Source: Lobosporangium transversale
Lineage: Eukaryota; Mortierellomycota; Mortierellomycetes; Mortierellales; Mortierellaceae
Assembly (NCBI RefSeq): GCF_002105155.1
Contig: NW_019029033.1
Coordinates: 1-64,000, forward strand
Length of the DNA stretch: 64,000 bases
Direction of reading: 5' to 3'
The first letter of the stretch is position 1. Every line of letters starts with the position of its first letter. A program made the position numbers and the translations under genes. Shown here one piece after another: positions 12,968-25,154 of this stretch. The notes under the pieces are model-generated. The model was not told where the DNA came from, did no database searches, and worked only from the letters and a program-made list of their open reading frames with translations.

Positions 12968-14582
12968 CCTAATAATCTGGTTTTTCTTTTTTTCCTTTTT
13001 TTCTTTTTTATCCCGAGCAGACACAGCTGCATTAATCATTGAATCCATCTGGCCCAGCCCCTCCGGTGCACAGTACTCTGCAAAAGCTCCTGTCATTCCC
13101 CTTCACATCTTTGTCAAAGAGACTCTTCGACGCTCCCGCACCACCCTTTCTACCCTCCAACTTGCCCTCTATTACATCTACAAAGTCCGCAATCAAGTCT
13201 TGGCTGCCCAGGAAAAGATTCGTCAGGATCAGATCCAGCATCTTCAGCAGCGCGCTCTTCTTCAGCAACAGCCTCTCTCACCTAATGGCTCCACTGACGC
13301 GTTTTCGGAAGAAGAGTTTAAGCAGCGTGACTACTTCAACACCATCTCTCTCCATCCACATCACGTAGCCAAAAATACCCCTCCATTAACTCCTCCTGGC
13401 ACCAACAACACCCCTGCCTCACTTTCGCCCCTTTCCCTCTCCACTTCCACTCCCACCTCCCCTATCCTTGCAAAGTCAGAGCCCGTTGGATGTGGCCGTC
13501 GCATGTTCCTTGCAGCCTTGATCCTCGCATCAAAGTTCCAACAAGATCGCACCTACTCTAACAAGGCCTGGTCAAAGATTTCAGGTCTTCCCGTTTCCGA
13601 GATCAACCTGAACGAAATCACCTTCTTGACTTTGATCGATTACCGTCTCTTTGTCTCTCAGTCTGTCTTTCAAAAGTGGGTCACCATCCTCACCGAGAAG
13701 GGCAGAGTCCGTGACAGACCTGTGTTGAGCAGAAGTTCCAGCTTGCTTAGCTCGGATTCTCATCAGCCTACCAGACGCAACTCGATCCAGTACTGCAACA
13801 ATGCCCTTCCCTCCCGTATGACATGTGTCACCGCCTCTTCTTTGGAAGATCAGCTTCAGAAACAGCAGCAGATTCAACAGATTCAACAGATTCAGCAACT
13901 GCAGCAGCAGTCCATGTCTATCCCTCCACAGACCATGACTCCCTCAAACCTCCCCTCGTTTGCTTTGCTTGTTGGTGATCACAACAAGCAGGCATCTGCA
14001 CCCCTTGAGCACGGATCCTCTTTCCAGTTCGACTTTACTGCCCCGGGTGCCCATGCCAAGCTGAGCATGGATGCCATCAATACTATGGCCAAAGACGTCA
14101 GCGGTCTTATCCAACCCGAGTCAGCTCCAAGACAACAGCAAGGTATGGGATCTTATTTGACTCACCGATGGGTCCAGGCCCAGCGCCGTGAGTTCCTTCG
14201 ATCCCGTATGCAGGCTATGGGCTATACCTTTACGGAGTCGCCCCGCGCATCTCCTCAAGCTTTCTCGCAGCCATTGCCTCCTGGTTTTGAGCCACAGCAA
14301 CAGAACCAGAATTGCATGATTGTGAACCACTTTCAGAATAACATCATCACTTACTCGCAATCGAGGGTCCTCAGTCGCGATAAGATGCTGCAGCGTTTGG
14401 AAACCAAGCCCCAGGATCCTCTTCTTTCGCCTGCCCCTTCCGTTTCGCCCAATGCTCATGCTGGCTCCAAACGTCGTGCGAGTGATATGGAGCCCTTGTC
14501 AGAGCAGGTTACTGCTGACTCTCTGGAGATGCGCAGTCGAACTCGCAGACGTTTGAGCGTTTCATTTTTGGTTGATTGCTAG
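12461..14582 (+). CDS. Pcl-type cyclin, probable partner of Pho85, two exons
   Basis: This gene encodes a 658-residue protein with a cyclin fold of the Pcl1,2/Pas1 type; such cyclins activate Pho85-class kinases. Exons are 12461-12875 and 13021-14582; the junction splits an Asp codon and the intron contains a long T-run. The N-terminal ~135 residues are Ala/Ser/Thr-rich. The cyclin box starts near PVIPLHIFVKETLRRS and is interrupted by a ~90-residue Gln/Pro/Ser-rich insertion. It resumes with RRMFLAALILASKFQQD and then AWSKISGLPVSEINLNE, the family's most characteristic segment. A long, probably disordered Gln/Ser-rich tail follows, ending in a basic cluster (RSRTRRR) that could be a nuclear signal. 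The Pho85 kinase lies about 7.3 kb to the left. A long pyrimidine-rich leader precedes the ATG. The Pcl assignment is strong; the exact subfamily (Pcl1/2, Pcl5 or Clg1-like) is not certain. Confidence 0.85.
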
Positions 14583-15686
14583 ATGTCCTCCTTCCATCTT
14601 TTTTACTTTTGCTCTCTTTCTCTTTCTTTTCTGTGCCTTGTAATTTTTTTTTTTTTTTTTTTTCTGTAGATTATGCTACTCATTCACAACTAATGCGTCC
14701 ATTACTCCCCCCAAAAAGAAACTGTATTTTTACTCTGTAGTCTCAACTTTTTTTTTTTTTTTTTTTTTTGCTCTTTTCCTTTTGCGTAGTTTTTTTTTGT
14801 TGAATAACATACGACAAAAAAGATTGAGAAAGTAGGAAAAAAAAAAAACAAAAAATAAAATAAAATAAAACAAACAAGAAAGAAGTGCTCTTTTTTGTTC
14901 ATTTGACAAAAAAAAGTGCCGAGCTCATTTTCATTTTTTTTTTTTTTTTTTACTTGCCAGTATCCAGTATCTTGTTTATTGTCAAATGTTATTTCGATCG
15001 CTCGTTTTACAGGCTGGAGGAGTTGAAAATGTATATTTTTGTAAGGCTCGCTCCCATGGTTCCTGATAGGCCATAATAAGTAGCATCATTATTGGTAATT
15101 TTTTTTGCTCGCGTGAGCGAACTACGCACTAGCACCTCCTATTAATTCAAGTGACTCTTGAGAAAAAGACGCGTGTGTAACAGAAAGAGAAAGGCTTGGA
15201 TTGGCTGAGTAATAAAAAAAGGGCCAAACAGCAAAATCCGAATGATAAACGGTGAAAACCCCCTGCTCTCCAAACAATTTTCTGGCTTATAAAAGCATCT
15301 TCTTGCGCAAAAGAGCAAGAAAGGGGAAGAGGAGACAGTAGTCGATCAAATTTATTCAAAGTTATTCAACACACTGCTAGGGATAAGGGAGAAGATTGGG
15401 CAACCGCTTTACACTGCAGAATCGCTTTGACATAACATTGAGCTTTCACTTTTTTTCTTTTTCTTTTTTTTTTTTTTTTTTTTACTAATGACATTCGAAA
15501 GTAGGGAATGTTTGAAGAGTAAAACAAGGGGGCGAGTCGATTGCTTGGTTTCTTACTCTCCATCATCCCTACCCCTGTCTCTCAGAGAGTTCTAATAAAA
15601 GATTCCATCGCTCAACAAAAAAAAAAAAGAAAAAAAGAAAGGATATTGCACAAAGCCTTTTTTATTTTTTTATTTTTTTTTTTTTT
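14583..15686. other. Convergent spacer between cyclin and Lon genes
   Basis: This is 1.1 kb of 3' flanks with several T-runs (about 14643-14663, 14750-14769, 14935-14951, 15465-15483). I see no gene or recognisable RNA. Confidence 0.6.
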
Positions 15687-16963
15687 TTACAATCTACTAT
15701 CCAAAGCAGCAGCAGGAATTCCAGCTCTGACAACGATACGTCCATCAAAGGCTTCTTTGAGGACCTCCCAGATCGTAGACGCGTACACAAACTCAATCTC
15801 TTCCCGCACATTCGCTGGTACATCAGCCGTCACGTCCTTCTGATTCCGGAGAGGCATTATAATCTTGCGTACACCTGCTCGATGGGCTGCAATCACCTTT
15901 TCTTTAATTCCTCCAACTGGCATTACCAATCCTCTTAACGTGAACTCGCCTGTCATGGCCGTCGTCGCCGGAAAGGTTTGATTTGAAAACATAGAGACTA
16001 GTGCACACACCATTGCTATTCCTGCAGATGGTCCATCCTATTGGCATTATCAGTTATCAGTAAGAAGAAAGTTTGAAAATAAAATTAAGGACGACTGTAT
16101 ACTTTTCGATTCCAATTTCTGATTTCAATAGCGTATACTGCCTGTTTGCTTTACCTTAGGTGTACCACCACTAGGCATATGGATGTGAACATCTACCCTC
16201 TCCATAATGTTTTGTCCGGGACTGTTGGACAAATTGATCTCATAGCCATGGCTCTTGACCCAGCTCAGCGCAATATGCGCACTTTCCTTAATGACATCTC
16301 CCAGACTACCTGTCAATTGCAAAGAGCCCTTTCCTGGCATCTGTGAGGCCTCAATGAACAAGATGCCCCCTCCAACCCCATTATAGGCCATACCAGTAAC
16401 CACACCTGGGGTTGGTGTGCGCTCCGTCACTTCATTCGTGTACTTTTCCTGGCCCAGAATTTCTTCAACATCTGCAGCAGTCACCAGAGGCTGATACTCT
16501 ACGACTGTTGATGCTGTTGTTGGTGTGCCTTCACTCTTGGATAGTCGCTCCTGTGCTTCTGCAAACTCCACTGCTTTGGCCCTTACAACCGCTCCAACTT
16601 CTCGTTCCAATTGTCGGACACCACTCTCCCGTGTGTACCCAGTTGCGACCTTAAGTAATGCCTCCTGTGTGACCTTGATATCTCCTTCACTCAATCCATG
16701 AAGTCGGACCTGTTTCGGTAAAAGATGATTGGTTGCAATAGCCAACTTTTCTGCATAGGTATAACCGGGGATGGTGATCAATTCCATTCGATCCAATAGA
16801 GGCGCTGGGATCGTATCAATTGAATTAGCGGTCGCAATAAAGAGGACTTTGGAGAGATCAAATGGCACATTGAGGTAATGATCGGTCTATATCCGTATAT
16901 ATAAAGTATAAAGCACGGAATCAGTACAAAATTGAAAGTAAAAAGGAAAAATACCTACCCTTT

Positions 16964-16997
<34 letters not shown>

Positions 16998-18496
16998 CTT
17001 ACAAAGGTACTGTTCTGCTCAGGATCAAGGACTTCTAAGAAGGCCGCAGATGGATCACCATGATGACCTCTAGCGCCGACTTTGTCGATTTCATCTAAAT
17101 ATTATTATTGTTAAAAAAAGGGATTAGTTACTGACAATTGATGAAAACCATCTCCATAAAGCCTATTTTTCTTGTTCTTTGACATTTAGATCTTTTCGCG
17201 TCTACCGAGTAGGAACACAGGGTTGTTAACTTCGCACTTCTTTAGTCCATGAATAATAAGGCCTGGGAGAGCACCCACATAGGTTCGACGATGACCCCGA
17301 ATCTCGGACTCATCCCAGACGCCTCCCAATGAGATCCGATGGAACTTTCTACCCATCGCTGTAGCGATTGATCGGCCCAGTGATGTTTTTCCGACCTGAT
17401 AAAGAAAACAACAAATTAGTTTGCAATGTTTTCAAGCACATGAAGAAGAAAGGCGAGAAGCAGTGATAATAGCAATAGTAATAATAATAATAGTTATAAT
17501 GAGAGTAATGAAAACTTACACCAGGCGCTCCTACAAGACAGAGGATAGGTCCCTTCACATCGCCTTTCATTTGCTGTAACTTTGTGACGGCCAGGTATTC
17601 CAAAATCCTACGTTTGACTTTATCCAATCCATAATGATCATCATTCAGCTGTTTCCGTGCTCGTTCTACGTCCAAGAGATCCTCAGTGGCCTTATTCCAG
17701 GGCAAATCACCTAACCAATCCAAGTAATTACGAATCACCGAGTACTCTGAAGAAGCAGGCTGCATTTTCTTCAGTCGCTTCAACTCTCTGTCTGCAGCCT
17801 TTTGGACCTCTGAAGGCAAGTGGGCTGCATTCAATCGATTCTCAATAATTGTCAACTCATCCTCTTCCGCTCCATCCTTCTCACCCAGTTCTTCCTTGAT
17901 CGCTGCCATCTGTTGGCGAAGGTAAAACTCGCGCTGCTTCTTGTTCAACTTGCCTTCCACATTGTCGTGCACCTTTTGAGATATTTTCAATACCTATGTA
18001 ATCAGTTTGGTCAAAAACAACGATAGCAATGGTAGCAATGTATAAAATAAGCACGGGTTTAAATGGCGACAAAATAAGAGAAGCAATTCAATACAAAAAA
18101 AAAAAAAAAAAAAAAAAAAAAACTTCATGTTTTACATGAATCTGACGAGTGAGTAGTTCGACTGCCTTTGGGATGCGCTGTTTGAGATCAACGGCATCCA
18201 AGATCATGATCTTTTCGTCACGTGTACTCTCGATGGTACTGATCAACAGGTCCACGACCTGGCCTGGGATCACGCCAGCATTCTCCAGAAACTTTTGTAG
18301 CTGTGTCAAAACTGGGGCAGGCAGCTTAAGATCTTGTAGCAAGGAGATAAACTCCTTGGAGATTGAACGGAGGATTGTGATCTGATCTTGCAGCTCTTGA
18401 TCGTTCTTGTCCACAGCTTTGTCTAATAATGGTGTCACATCTGCCTCAAAATAAGGCGACTGTACCAAGATCTTGTTTAAGCGCAAACGCGCTAGA

Positions 18497-18537
<41 letters not shown>

Positions 18538-19292
18538 GCGATAGTGTAAAAGAGAAAGTTATTACATGCTGTACTTCCACGGTGTTGCTCCCTTCTCGCA
18601 ATGCGCATAGTTTATTTGATGTTCCAATTATCTTTGCCCTTCCTTTCTCATCTCTCTTCTTTCTCTTCCCTCACCCTTACTTCTTTCTTCCCCAGCCTAG
18701 GCGAACAAGAACCTCATGATCATTTACACCTTGAATTTTTATTTTTTTTATGGTTACCTTCAAGTATAACGGAAAATCCTCCTACAGCTCGCTCCAAACG
18801 TATTACCCGAGCTGCCACACCAGTCGTGTGGACGTCGGCTGGATTCAATACTGAACTGGAGTTACGATGAGTAGAGCTATTGCTTTGACTGTTGCCCCCG
18901 CTAGCGCTATTGCTTTTAGGTCGCATAAAAGGGACAACCTGTCCAGCGTTGCTTCCGATAGCCATATCATCGGTGAATCCACCATGTTGACCGTTAGTAT
19001 TGGTATCTGTTTTGGATCTTTCAGAGCCTTCTTTAGTTGCTGTTTCTGCTCCTGTTGCTGCTACTACTGATGGTATCTTTTTCTCGGACGTCTGATGAAT
19101 AGGAAAGACACCAATGATGCACTTGTTGAGCTCCTTGCTGTCATAGGTCCGGAGGATTTTTTCGAACAGCGGGATAGAATCACGTCTTGATATTTGAAGA
19201 CGGGTGACCACTCCAGGAAGTAGCACTCGATCCTGCAGCGGTAACAACGGTACCGTGCGTGGAATAGGGATCGATGGAGTTGTACGAAGCAT
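15687..19292 (-). CDS. LONP2: Peroxisomal Lon protease, seven exons
   Basis: This gene encodes a 911-residue ATP-dependent AAA+ serine protease of the peroxisomal Lon type, which degrades damaged matrix proteins and aids matrix protein processing. Exons are 19292-18758, 18497-18136, 17993-17520, 17395-17206, 17094-17003, 16886-16155 and 16037-15687, all GT..AG and in frame. The substrate-binding LON domain ([14 protein letters not shown] at the start) is followed by Walker A GAPGVGKTS spanning the exon 3/4 junction (about 453-461) and Walker B FLLDEIDK spanning exons 4/5. The proteolytic Ser-Lys dyad is S799 (DGPSAG) and K842 (second K of GGIKEK); the gap of 43 equals that of E. coli Lon. The C-terminus is SRL, a type 1 peroxisomal targeting signal, and there is no mitochondrial presequence. 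Residues ~70-140 are a Ser/Thr/Asn-rich loop absent from short Lons. Intron 1 has an unusual poly(A)-G acceptor. Confidence 0.95.
18499..18537. repeat. T28-A11 homopolymer inverted repeat in Lon intron 1
   Basis: On the + strand 28 T are followed at once by 11 A. In the pre-mRNA (minus sense) this reads U11 then A28 and then G, so the intron's 3' splice site is a poly(A) run plus G directly before the exon starting at 18497. Confidence 0.85.
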
Positions 19293-19448
19293 TTTTTTTA
19301 TGACCTTTTTACTTCTTTTTTTTTTTTTTTTTTTTTTTGCTGTGCAGTTTTTATTCGGTGTCGGAGTGGGAATACGAGCAAAGCCCAAAAGAGTATAAAA
19401 AAGAATCAAGCAGTGGAGTTGAGAATGAACAGATGAAGACAATGGAAG

Positions 19449-19480
<32 letters not shown>

Positions 19481-20016
19481 TGTTTTTGTGTGTTTGTGTA
19501 TGTAGAAGAGAAAGATGATGCTCTTTCTCTCCACACACAATGCAAGGGAAATGGGGTTGTATCCGTACTTTTGATCCAATCGTGTCAATGTGGATTAGTT
19601 TTTGATTTGAACAATCACATGCCACAGTATCCGAACTCCAAACTCCTGTTACATACTCTCTCACTGTCCAAAAAAACGGGTCCAGTATGGTGCCAGAGAC
19701 AAAAAAAAAATTGAGACACCAGGATAAAGATGTATGATTTGTGGAGCATTTGTTGCAAATCGATTATGCTGTTATACTAACGTTTTTGGTCTATCCGGCT
19801 GTTCTCAAAGAAGGTGTTGTTGTTGACGAACTCAAACGTGATCAAGAGGACTAACACAGATGGAAAAGCACCAGAGCTCAGTTCCTTGGTCTAGATTCTA
19901 TACTGTACATTTATCAACAGTTCAAGATACATGTCTTTTTTTTTTTGTAATAGATCTACCATCTATCATTCGAGAGCATACGTTCTAGATACTTGCAACT
20001 CCAAGTGGCAAGCCCG

Positions 20017-20044
<28 letters not shown>
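19293..20044. other. Upstream region of the Lon gene
   Basis: It includes T-runs and A-runs at 19316-19338 and 19449-19478, and an A-run at 20019-20041. No gene is seen. The right end abuts the decayed LRR-family gene. Confidence 0.55.
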
Positions 20045-20047
<3 letters not shown>

Positions 20048-22297
20048 GCTCTTCATCTTGTCATCATCGGTTTGTCGCCAAAATGATCGCGAAAGACCAG
20101 CAACGATATTATCGAAGAAGTTTGTGTTCGAACTACAAATACTTCTGCAAGCAATGACAGCTTGTCATGCCATGTGAATTTGCAAGACATTCGAGATGTG
20201 TTTTCAGGTGCGCAGCGATTCAAGTTGGATGGACGTCCCATCCCATTCCTTATAGATTCTAATGACAGCAGATATATTTATTGTTTTATATGTTATGCAT
20301 GGTGTCTATTCAATTGCTCCAGAAAGGAAGAAATAAAGAATCTTTTCGAAATGTCTTCTTACATTCTATCCTGACAAGGTTCTGGAAGTCATTATAGAAG
20401 TATCGCAGTCCTGCGACAGCAACGCCGTCATTATCCTGCCCACCTTGAGCAAGTCGCGGGATCCTCTTTTAGCATTCTCAAACTTGGTTCAATCTTTCAA
20501 TTTTTTTCTTATTATTCACAATAACGCACAAAACCAGGACATTTGCTCTAGCCTTGAGGAGATTAAGGAGTTGCTGTTAGTGGCCAAAGAGAAGGACGAC
20601 AAAATGCTTAAATTGCAAATGGAAGCTAAGGAGAAGGATGACAAAATGCTTAAACTGCAATTAGAGGCTAGGGAGAAGCATGGGATGATCATTGGTCTGC
20701 AACATCAAGCACTCGACAGACTTGCCATCCTTCAACAGAAAGCTGATGCTATCCTTGTCCAGACTTTTGAGCTACATGAATGTCCAATCCCTCGACTATT
20801 TATAATTTTGCCTGTCAACCGTGCCAAGTGGGATCCGATGAATGTCTTGAGGAACAAGTTCCGCCTTCATTTCCTATATGAATGTGGGATCACTCCGTAA
20901 AGGTGAGCAGGAGCAGTCAGAATCAAATCCATATTGCCAAGCATGACGGATATGAAGTCCAGAATAGCACGGAGTTCTTTCGCAAGTATGGAAAGTACAT
21001 GGTCATCCTTCTACAGTGGCTCAAGTTGGGAATGGGAGCACCCTCATCTGCTTCTCAGGTACAAGTCCCAAATCTGCTCGATGCTGGTATCCATTAATCA
21101 ATCGACTATATGAAAGCGCTCTCTGTTGAGTATCCGATCTTAAACAACATCAACGCGATCGATGATTATAAGGAACTTGAAGGAGCTGATCCTCGACAAC
21201 TGGGCACATTCCTTAGAATCAATGGCGAGGACAGATAACTCGGCAACCTATATAGGATCATGACTGAAACAGGCCCTGTCAAATGGGTTTGCTTCGAACG
21301 CTATGGTATGACGTATAAGGAAAAAGAGCAGAAAGCATTTGAGAATGCAGTGGAAATGGATGGAGGCAAATATGACCCGCGCCTTGGTAAAATGACTATC
21401 ACATTGTGTTCCAGAACCAGAGCCGGAGAATTCTTCAATGTACTGACTACTGCAAGACGTGTTTATGAGTTGGATATCGTATTTGATTGAAAATGGTCCA
21501 AGACTGATCTCGAAGCATTTGGGAAAACCCTAAAGGTATTAAGCATATCAACTCTTAGACTTGAGCTCCAGAACTGTCAAGAAAGTGTTACCAGCAAATT
21601 ACTTTCAACACCCTCACCATACGAAGCGCTCGTTCGCATCATGGAGCTTGATAATATGAAGACGATCCATATTGTTTTACCCCAGTCACTTTGTACTTGA
21701 GAGAAAACTCAATTGGGGAGAAAGGGGCTTTGGTACTTTCAGACGCACTCAGGACTAATACGACTTTGGCTTATTTGGACTTGCAATCCAACTCAGTTGG
21801 AGCTAGAGGGGTTCTGGCGCTGTCAGAGGCACTCAAAATTAACTCAACCTTGACTATTTTAAACTTGGAGCACAACAAAATTACGACTGAAGAAGCTTTG
21901 GTGCTGTCAGAGGCGCTCAAGGTTAACTTTAACTACTTTGTATTTCGGAGGCAACTTGGCTGGGACTGAGGGAGCTTAGGCGCTGTCAGAAGCACTCAAG
22001 ATCAATACGGCTCTAGCTGTTTTGAGCTTACACAGGAATTCAATTAGAAAAGAAGGAATTATAGTACTATTGGAGATATTCAAGGTCAACAAGGCTTTGA
22101 ACGATTTGAAGTTGGCGATTCACTCAATAGGAGAGGAAAGAGTCCTAGGACTGTTGGAGGTACTCAAAATGAACACGGCTTTGACCACTTTGAGCTTAAT
22201 TGGAAGCTTAAATGGGAAAGGAGGAGCTCTGGCACTGTCGAATGCACTCAAGACCAACAAACCTTTGATCACTTTGGAATTGGATACAATTCAATCG

Positions 22298-22332
<35 letters not shown>

Positions 22333-22500
22333 TTGGGACTATCACAGGCACTTGTGATCACCACGACTCTTACTACTTTAAGCTCGGCTTTGACCCTTTA
22401 TGCTTGAAAAAAAAAAAAAAAAAAAAAAAAAAGGGCGCTTTGATGGAAACATAACGAGTTCTGGCACTCTGATTCTATCAGAGGCAACCGGTATCTTCTG
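20045..22500 (+). pseudogene. Decayed LRR (RNI-like) family gene
   Basis: Coding-like protein sequence runs for ~2.4 kb but is broken many times. In one frame an N-terminal piece (about 20045-20275) reads through a TGA at 20084. A second frame (about 20367-20890) encodes a Lys/Glu/Leu repeat likely to form a coiled coil (EAKEKDDKMLKLQ twice) followed by PIPRLFIILPVNRAKWDP. A one-base shift near 20890 leads to a third frame that contains TAA at 21095 and 21236 and TGA at 21488 while staying coding-like on both sides. From about 21690 come at least six leucine-rich repeats of ~28 residues (pattern LxLxxNSIGxxGALALSEALKxNTTL), shifted in frame again near 21970 and interrupted by A-runs at 22299-22329 and 22408-22432. 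I infer a large family of proteins with a conserved N-terminal domain plus LRRs, resembling genes I associate with Mortierella-like fungi. The ancestral function is unknown. Confidence 0.7.
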
Positions 22501-23211
22501 GCCAACTTTGATCTACTATTTGAAATTATAATAATCATGTAACAGTGAAAGGAAAGTGGTTCGGTTTAAATAAAAAAAACAGGCTTTTCGGCGAGCAAAT
22601 CCGCCTTTTGATTCTTTGACGTGCTCTTTCTCTCCTTGCAGGAATACTCACAATGTAGAGGTCAGGGGAATTTGCTTGTCACTCAATAATTGAAGTTGTG
22701 AAATCGTCCAAGGAAGTGTCAGAAAATCGAAAGATTAATGCACTGTCAAAAATGGAGTCGATCGACGATAGTCTCCAGGGACTAACCTGCAATTGTGCGA
22801 TGAACAATGAATCCATTCTGCTGGGCGTAGTTTATGAGTAAATGAACAGGGAAAGAAGTGAAGAAAGTGAATGAAGTGAAGGCAGTGGATAAGGTGAAGC
22901 AACAAGGAAAAGATCTAAGGGATCAATACCACGGAATTTTGTCGTCATGCGGGAATAGCCATGGGACCTTGTAATATTATCGGCGCGTCCTGAAAATTAT
23001 CAACCACGTTGGGTTTTTTTTTTGAAGATGTCAAGATGCGCCGCGAAGATCATGGCGTGTTGGCACGTCGGTGCCATGCCAGCATGCAATGATGGGCCCA
23101 TGTATAAAAGGAAATGGGTTCAAAGAAAAATAAAAAGACAAAGGTTACCACCGCTTGTATCCTTCAATCGAGATCGCTTCAACACTCCTAATCACCAGAT
23201 TCAAATTCACT
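22501..23211. other. Degenerate spacer with possible gene remnants
   Basis: No intact gene. An open stretch at about 22659-22843 (+), read from AGG to TAA, looks coding in composition but has no recognisable motif. A TATAAAA sequence at about 23104-23110 sits 100 nt before the ATG at 23212 and could be the old promoter of the broken gene that follows. Confidence 0.4.
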
Positions 23212-25154
23212 ATGGCACTTACCAAGAACTAATCTGAAATTATCAATTTGGTTAACACCGATGACGACGAACTCTACAAAGATCTCGAGGCTCAGAAAGC
23301 CGCCTTGAAGTGGGATGACAGTTCTAATCTATGTGATCTTGGTGGTTCTTTTGTAAACTATTCCATCTTCTTGGTTATAAGCATTGGTTCCTCTATTTTG
23401 CAGTATCCATAGACTATTGGGATCAAAATTGAGGGAGGAGGCAGTGACAATGCCATCCCTCAGTCTCGCACACAAGGCTCCAGGAATAAAGTGATTCTTC
23501 CAAGCCCATCTCCAAATCTATATCGTCATGATTATGATGTCGGCATTGCGTTCGTCCATCTAGCCTCCTCGTCGGATGATTGTAGGAGAAGAGTGCGATG
23601 AAGAGGCAGACCCATACAACCCTTGGACGCCCCCTATATATACTGGCCACGAGCTTGACTTCGATACACCTGCCGTGGATGCGCCTGCCGCTGAAACCCC
23701 TGTCATTGACTCGCCCATCATTAGCGAGCCTGTTGACAGAAACAGTAACAAAGGAAAAGGGCCTAAAATGACCTGCATCTATTCGCAGCTTTGATTCGAC
23801 GAGAATGAGCTAGAAAGAGAGTGCAATCCGGTACCTGACGTCCTTTTTGATCAAGACGAAAATGGCTTGGACCTCGGGTATGAGGAGCCGAGCCTGAGAG
23901 AAATGTGTCGTAAAAGGAAACCCAATTCTCCTGCCACATATTCCAAGACTACAGAAGAGGCTGCTCAAAGATTGATTAACTACTAGATAGTATACATGCG
24001 TACGGTAACTGAAGCGGCTAGGGCCGTTCACATACATCCAGGGAGCGCCTGGATGTAATAATTAAGTTTAAAGACTACTTGTACTAAACGATACCTCAGG
24101 ATATTGTTGCTAATTGTGCTTACCTTGGAGTTTTCTTATAAATATATTAACCATTACAGGGAAACAAGCAAACTCCCTTCCAAGAAGCATCGAGTAGCTC
24201 CGAAATTGGCAGCAAGACACTGCCAGTACTTAGAGGATTTCTCAGACGAGAAACCTCTTTCGACACCCATGGAAGTCCAGAAGGCTCTCCACGACGAATT
24301 TCCTGAAGTCCCAGTGTCTCTTGCTACGGTTTTCAATTGTGGCACAAATATGTGTGAGTACACACTCAAGCGGATCAAAATAGCCTCTGACAAGCGAAAT
24401 GCTCCCGCTGCACTTACAGCGAGAGAGATTTGCTGAAGAGATGCAAAACCCAGTGACCCACGAAAAGTTTGAGAAAAAGACCATTTTCATTGATGAGGCG
24501 GGATTTAACCTGCATCTGATCCGAGAGTATGGATGGTCCCGTAAAGGAAGGCCCGTAAACGTTGTGCGTCCTACCGTACGTGGTAGAAATGTTAGCGTTG
24601 TAGGTGCAATTTCATCGACTGGGATCATCTGTATGTCAGTGACTACAGTGGACCTTGATGCGGATGAAGAGCTAGTGGCGGAGGATGATCAAGATGGGGT
24701 CGCGAACAACAGCGGCCGTGGTCGTGGTAGAAATGCAGCACGTCCTCCGCAGGTATCCGAGGACGGTATAATTGGTTGTTCAACAACCGGGGCCTATTTT
24801 AGGGACTTCATTTGTGAGGTTCTTGAGATATTGGAGGCTAAAGGGATGCATGGATATACTTTTCTAATGGATAATGCGCGTATTCACAAGTCTCCACTGG
24901 TTAGAGAGCTCATAGAAGAAGCAGGCCATTTTTGTGAATATCTTCCTCCTTACTCACCATTCCTGAATCCAATCGAGGAATGCTGGTCGAAGGTCAAGAA
25001 CAGTTTTAAGAGAAGCCGTCTTGAGGCGAACGAAACCATGCGCACTAGGTTCCAAGAGGCATTCAGGTCGATATCCCGAAAGGATTGTCAAGGCTGGATT
25101 CGTCATGCAGCTACCTTCTTTCCAAGGTGTCTCAACAGAGAGATCAGTCTATAG
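23212..25154 (+). pseudogene. Tc1/mariner-type DDE transposase, broken
   Basis: The clear part is a transposase of the IS630-Tc1-mariner superfamily. Catalytic motifs are FIDEAGF (first D), FLMDNARIHKS (second D) and NPIEECWSKVK (E), with exactly 34 residues between the second D and the E (DD34E). The N-terminal HTH-like part (TVTEAARAVHIHPGSAW) joins to METSKLPSKKHR across a plausible 105-nt intron, 24055-24159. Lesions seen are a frameshift in a GA repeat at about 24420 (frame of 24160-24436 to frame of 24399-25154), an in-frame TAG at 23984, a TGA at 23792 and a TAA at 23230. The 23576-24054 part is in the same frame and is acidic. The 23212-23340 part may be an upstream exon, but this is uncertain. 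I found no convincing terminal inverted repeats by eye. The GRGRGR insertion between the first and second D is unusual. It is inactive as read here. Confidence 0.75.
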
